Shown in pieces: positions 16,850-25,371 of a stretch of 64,000 bases of DNA (position 1 is its first letter; every line of letters begins with the position of its first letter). The stretch lies in the NCBI RefSeq assembly GCF_030149505.1, contig NZ_JASBRN010000072.1, forward strand, positions 98,482 to 162,481. Direction: 5' to 3'. The stretch is from Nocardioides sp. (GTDB taxonomy: Bacteria > Actinomycetota > Actinomycetes > Propionibacteriales > Nocardioidaceae). The notes below the pieces were generated by a model. The model made no database searches. It saw only the letters and a program-made list of their open reading frames with translations, and was not told the origin of the DNA. The position numbers were made by a program, and so were the translations under genes.

Positions 16850-18343
16850 TCAGCCCAACTCTGGGGCCGAGGCTTGGGACGAGTCGTCGGTCACCTCTGG
16901 ACCACCTGCTGTTCCCCTGCCCGCCGCCTCCGCGGCCTCGGCCTGCGCGGTGCCGGCCCGGCGCTCCAGCGCCCAGCCCTCGATCACACGCATCGGTCCG
17001 GCGCTCACCGCCAGCGCGCCGGGGGGCACCTCGCCGCGCACGACGGTCCCCCCGCCTGTGCTCGCGCCGTCGCCGATGACGACCGGGGCCACGAAGGTGT
17101 TGTTGGAGCCGGTGCGCGCATGCCGACCGACGACGGTGCGGTGCTTGGCGACCCCGTCGTAGTTGGCCGTGATCGTGCCGGCGCCGATGTTGGTGCCCTC
17201 ACCGATCTCGGCGTCGCCGACGTAGGAGAGGTGCGGGACCTTCGCGCCGTCGCCGATCACGGCGTTCTTGGTCTCCACGAAGCCGCCGATCTTGCCGCCG
17301 GCGCCGAGGCGGGTGCCCGGGCGGAGGTAGGAGAAGGGCCCGACCTGCGCGTCGTCGCCGACCACGGCCAGCTCGGCGTGGGTGCGCACGACCCGGGCAC
17401 CGGCGCCGACCTCGCAGTCCTTGAGCGTGGTGTCGGGGCCGACCACGGCGTCCTCGCCGATCGTGGTGGCCCCGAGCAGCTGCGTGCCGGGCAGGATCGT
17501 GACGTCGCGGCCCAGGTCGACGTGCACGTCGATCCACGTGGTCGCGGGGTCGACGACGGTGACCCCCTCGCGCATCCAGCGGTCCACGACCCGGTCGTTC
17601 AGCAACCGGCCGAGCGCCGCGAGCTGGGCGCGGTCGTTGGCGCCCTCGGTCTGCACGACGTCCTCGAGGACGTGCGCGCCGACCATCAGCCCGGCCTCAC
17701 GGGCCAGCCCGACCAGGTCGGTGAGGTAGTACTCGCCCTTGGCGTTGTCGTTGCCCAGCCGCGGCAGGGCGTCGAGCAGGAACCCGGCCTCGAAGGCCAT
17801 GATCCCGGAGTTGATCTCGGTGATCTCCAGCTGCTCGGCGGTGGCGTCCTTGTGCTCCACGATCGCCAGCACCTCGCCGTCGCCGTCGCGCACCACGCGG
17901 CCGTAGCCGGCCGGCTCGGCGACGTCGCCGGAGAGCAGGCTGACCGCGCGCTGGGCCGCCTCGTGCTCGGCCACGAAGTCGCGCAGGCTCTGCCCGGTGA
18001 GCAGCGGGGTGTCGCCGTACGCCACGAGGACGGTGCCCGAGGTGGTGCCGGCGGCCTCGACGGCGACCCGCACCGCGTGGCCGGTGCCCTTCTGCTCCTC
18101 CTGGACCGCGAGCAGGCAGTCGGGCAGCAGCGCGGAGACGTGCGGAGCGACGAGCTCGCGCTGGTGGCCGACGACGGCCACGACCGAGCGCGGGCTGGTC
18201 TCGGCCACCGCGGCGAGCACGTGCCCGACCAGGCTGCGCCCGCCGATCTCGTGCAGCACCTTCGGGGTCTTCGACCGCATCCGCGTGCCCCCGCCCGCAG
18301 CGAGGACGACGACGGTCAGGTCCTTGAGCACGGGCTCGGCCAC
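16850..18343 (-). CDS. glmU: Bifunctional GlmU: glucosamine-1-phosphate acetyltransferase / GlcNAc-1-phosphate uridylyltransferase
   Basis: 497 residues from GTG at 18343 with GAGGGAGACC upstream. It makes UDP-GlcNAc for peptidoglycan. The N-terminal pyrophosphorylase begins VVVLAAGGGTRMRSKTPKVL (residues 10-29) and includes YGDTPLL and GYGRVVRD. The C-terminal left-handed beta-helix (about 255-450) has the hexapeptide pattern and the acetyltransferase residues in NYDGVAKHRTVVG and GSNNTFVAPV. The last 40 residues are a disordered Ala/Glu/Thr tail, common in actinobacterial GlmU. A long same-frame extension upstream of the GTG is noncoding. Confidence 0.97.
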   Translation of the reverse strand: MAEPVLKDLTVVVLAAGGGTRMRSKTPKVLHEIGGRSLVGHVLAAVAETSPRSVVAVVGHQRELVAPHVSALLPDCLLAVQEEQKGTGHAVRVAVEAAGTTSGTVLVAYGDTPLLTGQSLRDFVAEHEAAQRAVSLLSGDVAEPAGYGRVVRDGDGEVLAIVEHKDATAEQLEITEINSGIMAFEAGFLLDALPRLGNDNAKGEYYLTDLVGLAREAGLMVGAHVLEDVVQTEGANDRAQLAALGRLLNDRVVDRWMREGVTVVDPATTWIDVHVDLGRDVTILPGTQLLGATTIGEDAVVGPDTTLKDCEVGAGARVVRTHAELAVVGDDAQVGPFSYLRPGTRLGAGGKIGGFVETKNAVIGDGAKVPHLSYVGDAEIGEGTNIGAGTITANYDGVAKHRTVVGRHARTGSNNTFVAPVVIGDGASTGGGTVVRGEVPPGALAVSAGPMRVIEGWALERRAGTAQAEAAEAAGRGTAGGPEVTDDSSQASAPELG

Positions 18344-18448
18344 TGGTCTCCCTCGCCGTCGGTCCGGGTCGACCCCGGCTGACCGCCACACTCTAGAGGT
18401 CCTGCCGCGACACGCCAGGGGGTGATGGGTGCCGACTAGCCTGCGCAG

Positions 18449-19462
18449 GTGACCGATCGCACCGACCTGGCCGCCCGCCTCCTCGACGCCCAGGTGGCGT
18501 GGGTCGTCGAGCAGCTCGAGCACGACCTGCCCGCGATGGTGGCCCGCGACGTCGCCGACCTCCTCGACGCCGGCTCGCGCGTCACCGTGGGCAAGGTCGC
18601 GGACCCGGAGGCGATCACCGCGCTCATCTCCGACGTCCTGGTCCGAGTGCCCCCGAGCACGGCCGCGAGCACGTTCACCGCCGTCCTCGCCGAGGTGCTG
18701 CACGACGGGCCGACCGATCAGCACACGCTGGGACAGGTCGTGGCGCGCGAGCACGTCGAGGCCTTCGCCGACACCCTGCTCGGCAGCGGCGAGCGGCTGC
18801 ACAGCGCCCTGGACGACCTCACCCGGAGCCCCGCGGTCTCGGCCCTGGCCTCGCGCTTCATGGGCCGGGTCGTGGCCGAAGTGGTGCAGGCCAACCGCGC
18901 GGTCGCGGAGAAGCTGCCGGGCGTCGGCTCGCTGGTCTCCCTCTACGCCGGCGCGGCCGGCAAGGTCATGGGTGCCACCCAGCTCGACGCGCTCGTCGGT
19001 GCCGCGGCCGGCCAGGGCGCCGGCTTCGCGGTGCGCCGGCTCAACGCGGTCGTCGTGGAGACCCTGCGCGACCCCGGCACCCGCGCGGCGGTGCTCGAGG
19101 TCTACGACCTGTACGCCGACAAGCCGCTGTCCGGGGCGGGCGCGGTCCCCCTGGACCGGGTCCAGCACCTCGCCGGGATGGTCCAGGACGTCGTCATCGG
19201 CGCCGCACCGTCCGAGCCGGTCCTGGCGATGGTCCGCGCCGTGGTCGACGGCTTCGTGGCGACGTACGCCGAGCACCCCGTCTCCGAGCTGGTCACCGAC
19301 CTGGGGCTGGACGCCGCGGTGCTCACCGAGCACCTGCTGCCGCCGCTGACCGCGCTCGTCGCAACTGCCCGGGAGTCCGGGGACCTCGAGCCGCTGGTGC
19401 GTGCCCGCCTGGCGCCCTTCTGGGAGTCCCCCGCTGTCGCAGGGATCCTCGCCGAGGGCTGA
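18449..19462 (+). CDS. Uncharacterised helical protein
   Basis: 337 residues from a GTG at 18449. No catalytic motif recognised. It is predicted to be almost all helix, with many short Ala/Val/Leu-rich segments and no signal peptide; one stretch (VGSLVSLYAGAAGKVMGATQLDALVGAAAG) is glycine- and alanine-rich and might touch a membrane. Divergent from glmU across 105 bases. Codon use matches the neighbours, so I believe the frame, but I cannot name a function. Confidence 0.75.
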   Translation: MTDRTDLAARLLDAQVAWVVEQLEHDLPAMVARDVADLLDAGSRVTVGKVADPEAITALISDVLVRVPPSTAASTFTAVLAEVLHDGPTDQHTLGQVVAREHVEAFADTLLGSGERLHSALDDLTRSPAVSALASRFMGRVVAEVVQANRAVAEKLPGVGSLVSLYAGAAGKVMGATQLDALVGAAAGQGAGFAVRRLNAVVVETLRDPGTRAAVLEVYDLYADKPLSGAGAVPLDRVQHLAGMVQDVVIGAAPSEPVLAMVRAVVDGFVATYAEHPVSELVTDLGLDAAVLTEHLLPPLTALVATARESGDLEPLVRARLAPFWESPAVAGILAEG

Positions 19463-19489
19463 GCGCGCCCGACCCGGGCCCGGCCCGGC

Positions 19490-20254
19490 TCAGCCGGCCG
19501 TGCGGCCCGCGTCGACGACCTGGATGCTGCCGTTGACCGCGGCCGCGTCGTCGGAGGCGAGGAAGCAGATCGTCGCCGCGACGTCGTCGGCGGCCATCAG
19601 CCCGCGGGTGGCCGCGACCCGCATGATCAGGTCCCAGTCGGCGCCGTCGGGCACGCCGATCGTCTGCACCTGCGGGGTGTCCATCCCACCGGGGCACACG
19701 CAGTTCACCCGCAGCGGCTCCTTGAGGTACTCCACCGCCAGCGCCCGGGTCAGCCCCACGATGCCGTGCTTGGCGGAGGTGTACGCCGCGGAGTAGGCCT
19801 CCCCCATCACACCGGCGACCGACGCGACGTTCACGATCGTCCCGCCGCCGCCGGGGGCGAGCAGCAGGTGCGGGATCGCGGCCTGCGCGACGAAGAACGG
19901 CCCGCTCAGGTTGAGCGCGATGTCGTGCGCCCACTCCTGCTCGGTCACCTCGGTGGTGCGACGGAAGTCGTGGCGACCGGCGTTGTTGACCAGCACGTCC
20001 AGCCGGCCGTACGCCGCCACCGCCTCGGCCACCATCGCGCGGCAGGACGCGGGGTCGGTCTGGTCGAGGTGCCCGAAGCGCACCTCACCCGGGCCGTCGG
20101 AGCACTCCGCGGCGAGATCGGCGAGCAGGTCCTGCGACCGTGCCGCGGCCCAGACCCGTGCCCCGCCGGCGGCGAGCCGGCGCACGGTCGCGGCGCCCAA
20201 CCCGCTGGAGGCACCGGTGACGACCGCGACCCGGCCGGTGAAGTCCTGGACCAT
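19490..20254 (-). CDS. SDR-family NAD(P)-dependent oxidoreductase
   Basis: 254 residues, classical SDR length. The cofactor loop is TGASSGLG (residues 14-21), the structural motif NNAG near residue 90, and the active site Ser/Tyr/Lys as NVASVAGV then YTSAK. C-terminal motif CPGGMDTPQ. NADP preference is suggested by AAARSQD after beta-2. Substrate unknown (FabG-like hydroxyacyl or alcohol). Divergent from the thioesterase gene with 38 bases between starts. Confidence 0.9.
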   Translation of the reverse strand: MVQDFTGRVAVVTGASSGLGAATVRRLAAGGARVWAAARSQDLLADLAAECSDGPGEVRFGHLDQTDPASCRAMVAEAVAAYGRLDVLVNNAGRHDFRRTTEVTEQEWAHDIALNLSGPFFVAQAAIPHLLLAPGGGGTIVNVASVAGVMGEAYSAAYTSAKHGIVGLTRALAVEYLKEPLRVNCVCPGGMDTPQVQTIGVPDGADWDLIMRVAATRGLMAADDVAATICFLASDDAAAVNGSIQVVDAGRTAG

Positions 20255-20292
20255 GGCGAGAACCTAGCGGCGCCGGGTCCTACGGTGGCGCC

Positions 20293-20685
20293 ATGACACC
20301 CGTCGGCGACCCCGGACCGTTCTCCGCCCACCTCGGGTTCCGCGTGGTGCGCGCCGACGCCCAAGGCGCGGTGGTGGAGGCCGACCCGCAGCCCGAGCAC
20401 CTCAACGGCGGCGGCATCCTGCACGGCGGCTACCTCAGCGCGCTGCTGGACAGCGCCACCGGCTGGGCCGTGCACGGCGCCGGGCCGGCGGGCATGGTCG
20501 CGCCGCACGTCACGCTCACGACGCAGTTCCTCAGGGCGGGCGTCGCCGGCCGCCCGCTCGTGGCGACCGCCACCTGCACGAGCCTCGGCCGGCGCATCTG
20601 CACCACGGAGGCCGAGGTCTCGCAGGGCGGCAAGGTCGTCGCTCGCGCCACCGGCACCCACGCCGTCGTCGTCAGCGGAGGCTGA
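20293..20685 (+). CDS. PaaI-type hotdog thioesterase
   Basis: 130 residues. Single hotdog fold with the PaaI/4HBT pattern LNGGGILHGGYLSALLDSATG at about residues 37-57, where the Asn/His-Gly-Gly and Asp are the catalytic set. It probably hydrolyses an acyl- or aryl-CoA. It is 48 bases before the acyltransferase gene on the same strand. Confidence 0.87.
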   Translation: MTPVGDPGPFSAHLGFRVVRADAQGAVVEADPQPEHLNGGGILHGGYLSALLDSATGWAVHGAGPAGMVAPHVTLTTQFLRAGVAGRPLVATATCTSLGRRICTTEAEVSQGGKVVARATGTHAVVVSGG

Positions 20686-20733
20686 CCCGGCGCGGGACCG
20701 GCACTGGACCGGCTTTCCCGCACGTGGTGGTGT

Positions 20734-21501
20734 GTGCCCGTGGACCTCACGTACCCCGTCATCGTGGCGGCCGCCAAGACCTGGTTCAAGGTCTCGGCGA
20801 TGGACATCCACATGACCGGCGCCGAGCACATCCCCACCGAGGGCGGGGCCCTCGTGGCGGTCAACCACGTCTCCTACGTCGACTACCTCATGGGTGGCTA
20901 CCCCGGTGCGCAGCGCGGCCGCTACATCCGCTTCATGGCCAAGAAGGAGATCTTCGACTCGCCCCTCGGCGGCCCCTTCATGCGCAGCTTCGGCCACCTC
21001 GAGGTCGACCGCGAGGCCGGCGCGGCCTCGATGCGCACCGCAGTCGACGCCCTGCGCAAGGGCGAGCTGGTCGGCATCTTCCCCGAGGCCACGATCTCCC
21101 AGAGCTTCCTCATCAAGGAGCTGAAGTCCGGCGCCGTGCGCATCGCCGCCGACGCCGAGGTGCCGCTCATCCCGATCGTGGTCTGGGGCACCCAGCGGAT
21201 CCTCGCCAAGGGCAGCAGGCTCGACCTCTCGCGCCACCACCGCATCGACATCGAGGTCGGCGAGCCGATGCACCCCACCGGCGCGGACCCGGCCGCGGAG
21301 ACCGCCGAGCTCAAGCGCCGGATGGAGGAGATGCTCGAGCGCTGCATCCTGGCCAGCCCGCCCGAGGAGCGCCCGGCCGGCGCGTGGTGGCTCCCCCAGC
21401 AGTACGGCGGGTCGGCGCCCACCATCGAGGAGGCCGCCGCCCAGTACGCCGAGGAGCGGCGCCGCCGCGCGGAGGCCAAGGCCGCCAAGCGCAAGCGCTG
21501 A
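20734..21501 (+). CDS. 1-acylglycerol-3-phosphate O-acyltransferase (PlsC-like)
   Basis: 255 residues from GTG at 20734 (a second GTG six bases on is also possible). The acyltransferase block I is NHVSYVDYL (HxxxxD region, His about residue 48), block II around GRYIRFMAKKEIF, and block III IFPEATIS (FPEG type with Ala in place of Gly). It transfers an acyl chain to lysophosphatidate or a related lipid at the membrane. The Lys/Arg-rich C-terminus is typical of actinobacterial members. The stop is one base from the tRNA-Gln 3' end on the other strand. Confidence 0.9.
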   Translation: MPVDLTYPVIVAAAKTWFKVSAMDIHMTGAEHIPTEGGALVAVNHVSYVDYLMGGYPGAQRGRYIRFMAKKEIFDSPLGGPFMRSFGHLEVDREAGAASMRTAVDALRKGELVGIFPEATISQSFLIKELKSGAVRIAADAEVPLIPIVVWGTQRILAKGSRLDLSRHHRIDIEVGEPMHPTGADPAAETAELKRRMEEMLERCILASPPEERPAGAWWLPQQYGGSAPTIEEAAAQYAEERRRRAEAKAAKRKR

Positions 21502-21502
21502 G

Positions 21503-21581
21503 CTCCCCGGGTAGGAGTCGAACCTACGTCGCTAGTCCTGATTCAAAGTCAGGCGGGCCCTGCCGGCAGACCAACCGGGGA
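21503..21581 (-). tRNA. tRNA-Gln (anticodon TTG)
   Basis: The minus strand folds into a cloverleaf: acceptor TCCCCGG (21581-21575) with CCGGGGA (21510-21504), D-arm GGTC...GGCC, anticodon stem CCTGA/TCAGG with loop CTTTGAA giving anticodon TTG, and T-arm GTAGG TTCGACT CCTAC. The discriminator is G and CCA is not encoded. The variable region is about nine bases, a little long. It decodes CAA/CAG. It ends one base from the PlsC gene, tail to tail. Confidence 0.88.
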
Positions 21582-21683
21582 ACGTCCAGGTGGACGGCGG
21601 TAACCATAGAGGCCCCGCGGACGTCATACGAACCGGCTGGACGGACGTCCCGCCCGGATGACGTCCCGCGACCGGAGCAGCGC

Positions 21684-22661
21684 TTACTCCGCCTCGATCA
21701 CGTCGATGAGGAACCACAGGGTCGAGTTGCCGGGGATGCTCGGCGGGCTGCCCTGCGTGCCGTACCCCAGCGCCGGCGGGATCTGCAGCAGCACGCGGCT
21801 GCCGACGGGCACGCCCTCGAGGCCGATCGACCAGCCGGGAATCAGGCCGGAGAGCGGGGAGACCAGCGGCTCGCCGCGGGAGTAGGACTCGTCGAAGGGG
21901 GCGTCGGCGTCGTACACCGAGCCGAGGTAGTCGACGGTGACGGTGTCCTGCGGGCTGACCTCGCGGCCGTCGCCCTCCTCGAGCACGAGGACCTGGACGG
22001 GGGTGTCGAGCTCGGGCTCCTCCACGCCGGAGAAGTCCAGGCCGACCGGGTCGCCGCCCTCCTCCACGACCGTGGGCTGGGCCTCGGGGTCGGCCTCCTC
22101 GGCCTCCTGCGAGGACGGCTCGGGCGAGACCTCCTGCGGGGAGACCAGGTCGGCGACGACGACCACGGCGTCCTCGGCCGGCAGGCCGAGCGGGTTGGAC
22201 TCGGCGGCCCCGCCGAAGAGCTCGTCGACGGTGGTGACCGCGGCGACGCGCGAGCCGTAGGTCGCGCCCTCCATCAGGTCGGTGAAGACCGGGCCGACCT
22301 GCGCCTCGTCGTAGGGCAGCGACTGCGGTGCGCCGTTGTCGTAGTCGTTGTAGACCTGCTCCTCGGTCGTGCCGTTGGCGACGTAGAGGTAGGTGGTGAC
22401 GACGTCACCCTCGGCGATCTCCTCGCCGTCGCCCTCGACGAGGGTGGTGACCTCGGTGGCGTCGGTGTTCTCGACCCCGCCGTCCCACTCGACCTCGAGC
22501 GCCTCGCCGACCTCGCCGGAGAAGCTCACCCCCGAGATGGACTCCCCGGTGCCGGAGCCGGTGCCGGCCGGGTCGGAGGCGTCCTCGGAGTCGGAGCCGC
22601 AGGCCGCCAGGGGCAGCAGCAGCGCGGTCAGGGCCAAGGTGGTGCGGGTACGACGGAGCAC
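21684..22661 (-). CDS. FKBP-type peptidyl-prolyl isomerase lipoprotein (double domain)
   Basis: 325 residues from the GTG at 22661 (a TTG nine bases upstream is also in frame). The signal peptide ends in the lipobox LAAC, so the protein is membrane-anchored outside the cell. Two FKBP-like domains follow: a degenerate one (about 70-170, with GDVVTTYLYVANG) and a C-terminal one (about 225-325) with DTVTVDYLGSVYD, GLIPGWSIGLEGVPVG and IPPALGYG..IPGNSTLWFLIDVI, the substrate and catalytic surface of active FKBPs. They are joined by an acidic linker. It helps fold exported proteins. Confidence 0.92.
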   Translation of the reverse strand: MLRRTRTTLALTALLLPLAACGSDSEDASDPAGTGSGTGESISGVSFSGEVGEALEVEWDGGVENTDATEVTTLVEGDGEEIAEGDVVTTYLYVANGTTEEQVYNDYDNGAPQSLPYDEAQVGPVFTDLMEGATYGSRVAAVTTVDELFGGAAESNPLGLPAEDAVVVVADLVSPQEVSPEPSSQEAEEADPEAQPTVVEEGGDPVGLDFSGVEEPELDTPVQVLVLEEGDGREVSPQDTVTVDYLGSVYDADAPFDESYSRGEPLVSPLSGLIPGWSIGLEGVPVGSRVLLQIPPALGYGTQGSPPSIPGNSTLWFLIDVIEAE

Positions 22662-22706
22662 GGGAAGCAACCGTACGTGGTCGCACCCCGCGCTCGTGTG
22701 CTCGGG

Positions 22707-25142
22707 TCAGCCGACGGTGCGCGCCGAGCGGGCGACGACCTTGCCGTCGCGCACCCAGCGGACCTCCACGCGGTGCTCGCCCGCGCCCACCGCACCGGCC
22801 GAGGCCAGGCGGAAGGCGGCCGGGACGCCGCGGCTCACGACCGTGCGCTCGGCGGCCAAGCGGTCGTCGACCCACAGCTGCACGCGCTCGTCGGCCCGGG
22901 TCGGGCAACCGGTCACGCTCACCGATGCCTTCGTCGGGCACCGGTCCGCGGAGTCGAACAGGCCGTCGCCGTCACGGTCGGGGCAGCCCGCGCCGGTGCT
23001 GGGCCCGCGGTCGCGGGGGCAGGCGTCGGCGACGTCCGGGACGCCGTCACGGTCGCCGTCGTCGATGACCGTCGTGGAACGCGCGACCACGGTGAAGGTG
23101 GTCGGCTCGACGACCTGCTGCGGGTCGACGGTGACCGAAAGGTCGCGGCGGGCCCAGGGCACGGTGACCGTGACGCGGTTCTCGCCCTCCTCGACGACCT
23201 GCGACGAGCCGCCGTTGACCGACATCGCGAAGACGCTGGCGCCGGTCCACTCGAGGGTCACCTCGACCGTGGACTGCTGCTCCACCGGGATCGTGAAGTA
23301 GTCCATCGTGTCCACCGCGCTCACCAGGCCGCCCAGGCCCAGGGTGCTGTCGGTCGGCAGCTTGGTGACGCCGCCCTCGGGCGTGAGCGTCACCGTGGAG
23401 CGGGTGACCTTCCCGGCCACGGGCGCGTCGCGCAGGTCGCGCCTCGGCATCCGCGGCGCCGCGACCTGGACGCCCAGGGCGTCGGGCACGGAGTCGGCGG
23501 TGGCGACCCAGTCGTTGCTGCGCAGGTGGTAGCCGGTGACCGCGTTGACCGTGTAGGGCGCCGTGATCTGCTGGTCCGCCAGGTAGTCGCGGCGGATCTT
23601 GAAGGTGACGGTGTTGTCGGCGTTCCACGTGGCGGTGCCGTCCGGCAGGTAGTAGCCGGTGCCGTTGTCCATCACCTTGACGACGCCCGAGGGGTCGCCG
23701 GTGCCGATGAAGGAGTCGAAGCGGCGGCCGTCGACGAGCAGGCTGTAGGCGGTGACCGACCCCGGCACGGCGGTCGGGGCGACCTGGCCCACCGACATCG
23801 TCGCGCGGACGAACTTCCGGTCGGTCCGCACGCTCATCGAGGACAGGTCCGTGACGGGGGTGCCGCCGTCGCCGGTGGCGTCCTCGGCGGAGGCCGAGCG
23901 CCGGGTGGGGAGCTTGCCCAGCGGCACGTTGGCGGCCTGGCCCGTGACCACGACCCGGCCGTCCTGGACGGTCGTCCGCGAGGTGCGCAGCAGCGGTCGC
24001 GTGCTCGCCACCGGGTCGGGGGTGAAGTCGCCGACGGCCAGCGGGACGGCTCCCTGGTCCGGCTGCGGGCAGTCGGCGGGCGAGCCGGTCGCGGACGCGT
24101 AGCGGTGGTCGCGCGGGTGCTGCACCTGGAAGGAACTGGTCCCGTCACCTGCCACGTCGTTGGCCGCGAGCCGGTCGCGGCGGGTCACCTCACCGTCCCC
24201 GTCGCGGTCGATGTAGCGGCTCATCCGGAGGGCGAAGCCCTCGACGTCGAGCGTGGAGACGCACTTGGCCAGGCCCGGCGGGTCGGCGCTGTAGGCCATG
24301 ATGTCGTTGGTGGTGGTCGGGCCCCACGGGCCGTCGGCGCCGTCGCCGACGTGGCCGACGTGGCCGACGGTCAGGCAGTGGCCGACCTCGTGGGCGACCA
24401 GCTCGTAGAGCGGGAAGAAGTCCGAGGCGCCCGGCACCGGGTCGACGGCGCCGTTGACGGCGAAGCAGACGTTGCCGCCCACGCCCCCGCAGTCGGCGAC
24501 GTAGGTGCCGCCGTTCTCCTGGCCGTGCTGGTCGAAGCCCTTCTTCCCCTGCCAGGACTCGAAGTTCAGCGGGTCGTCCTCGACGAAGCAGGGCGTGCCC
24601 TCGCCGTCGACGATGCCCAGCTCACCGGCGAACGAGACCGGGTCGATGCCGATCCCGATGCCGCCGGCGGGGTTGCTCATGATGACGACGATCTCCGGGT
24701 CGACCAGGTCGATCGGGTCCACCAGCAGCCCGGCGGGGTCGACCTTCAGCTCGTACGTCGTGATGTTGAAGTCGACGCCGTCGGCGAGCCACTCCATGCC
24801 CATCTCGTCGGCGAGGTAGTCGATGCCCTCGCCCCACATCTGCACGGCCTGCTCCCCCACCCGCAGGTCCCGCTCGACACCCGGGGAGACCGGGGCCAGC
24901 ACCGCCACGTCGATCTGCGGGTCGTCGAGGGCGTTGAGCCCGACCTTCATGTGGTAGCAGGTGTTGTCGGGGTTGAGCGGGTCCCGGTCCACCACGCAGC
25001 CGGCGGGCAGGTTGCCGTCGCCGAAGTACGAGCGGGTGTAGTCGTCACCGGGCGAGGCGACGGCCGGGACCCCCACGGAGAGGAGGGCGGTGGCGGTCGC
25101 GGCGAGGAGGGCGACCGGGCTCAGGATCTGACGGGCGTTCAC
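22707..25142 (-). CDS. Exported zincin-like metalloprotease with thrombospondin type-3-like repeats
   Basis: 811 residues; GTG start at 25142 overlaps the stop of the 59-residue upstream peptide (GTGA). Signal peptide ends VPAVAS-P. The zinc site is HEVGHCLTVGH at about residue 250, so HExxHxxTxxH where metzincins have Gly at the eighth position, followed by a Met-turn-like NDIMAYS. A calcium EF-like loop (DRDGDGEVT) follows and the C-terminus has two type-3-like Asp-rich repeats (DRDGDGVPDVADACP and DRDGDGLFDSADRCP). I infer a secreted, Ca-stabilised protease; target unknown. The Thr in the motif and the repeats leave activity unproved. Confidence 0.85.
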   Translation of the reverse strand: MNARQILSPVALLAATATALLSVGVPAVASPGDDYTRSYFGDGNLPAGCVVDRDPLNPDNTCYHMKVGLNALDDPQIDVAVLAPVSPGVERDLRVGEQAVQMWGEGIDYLADEMGMEWLADGVDFNITTYELKVDPAGLLVDPIDLVDPEIVVIMSNPAGGIGIGIDPVSFAGELGIVDGEGTPCFVEDDPLNFESWQGKKGFDQHGQENGGTYVADCGGVGGNVCFAVNGAVDPVPGASDFFPLYELVAHEVGHCLTVGHVGHVGDGADGPWGPTTTNDIMAYSADPPGLAKCVSTLDVEGFALRMSRYIDRDGDGEVTRRDRLAANDVAGDGTSSFQVQHPRDHRYASATGSPADCPQPDQGAVPLAVGDFTPDPVASTRPLLRTSRTTVQDGRVVVTGQAANVPLGKLPTRRSASAEDATGDGGTPVTDLSSMSVRTDRKFVRATMSVGQVAPTAVPGSVTAYSLLVDGRRFDSFIGTGDPSGVVKVMDNGTGYYLPDGTATWNADNTVTFKIRRDYLADQQITAPYTVNAVTGYHLRSNDWVATADSVPDALGVQVAAPRMPRRDLRDAPVAGKVTRSTVTLTPEGGVTKLPTDSTLGLGGLVSAVDTMDYFTIPVEQQSTVEVTLEWTGASVFAMSVNGGSSQVVEEGENRVTVTVPWARRDLSVTVDPQQVVEPTTFTVVARSTTVIDDGDRDGVPDVADACPRDRGPSTGAGCPDRDGDGLFDSADRCPTKASVSVTGCPTRADERVQLWVDDRLAAERTVVSRGVPAAFRLASAGAVGAGEHRVEVRWVRDGKVVARSARTVG

Positions 25143-25318
25143 GTCTGCGTCAACGACCGAGCGCCCTCCACGACGTCCTCGGCGGCGACCGGCACCTCCA
25201 CGGGCGGACCGGGATCGGAGCTGACCGTGTCGTCGTCGCCGCGGGTCAGCAGCAGCGCGACCCACACCAGGGCGAGCGCGACCACGACGGCGAGCAGCAG
25301 CACCAGCCTGCGGCGCAC
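25139..25318 (-). CDS. Small single-helix membrane protein (59 residues)
   Basis: Short frame not obvious by length alone but well supported: GTG at 25318 with GAGGGGGG upstream, and a stop overlapping the metalloprotease GTG. It has three Arg, one hydrophobic helix (LVLLLAVVVALALVWVALLL, residues 5-24), then an acidic exposed tail. Translational coupling suggests it works with the protease, for example as an inhibitor, chaperone or tether. No homologous family recognised. Confidence 0.72.
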   Translation of the reverse strand: MRRRLVLLLAVVVALALVWVALLLTRGDDDTVSSDPGPPVEVPVAAEDVVEGARSLTQT

Positions 25319-25371
25319 GGTCCCCCCTCACGTCGAGCCGGATGTCGGCGTACGTCGTTAGGGTCGCAGAC

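Noticed and set aside
20724..25361. Very long plus-strand open frame of over 1500 codons across the FKBP and metalloprotease genes
   Set aside because: It is antisense to real genes with clear motifs and reads as repetitive Arg/Gly/Val with no domain; a usual GC-rich artefact.
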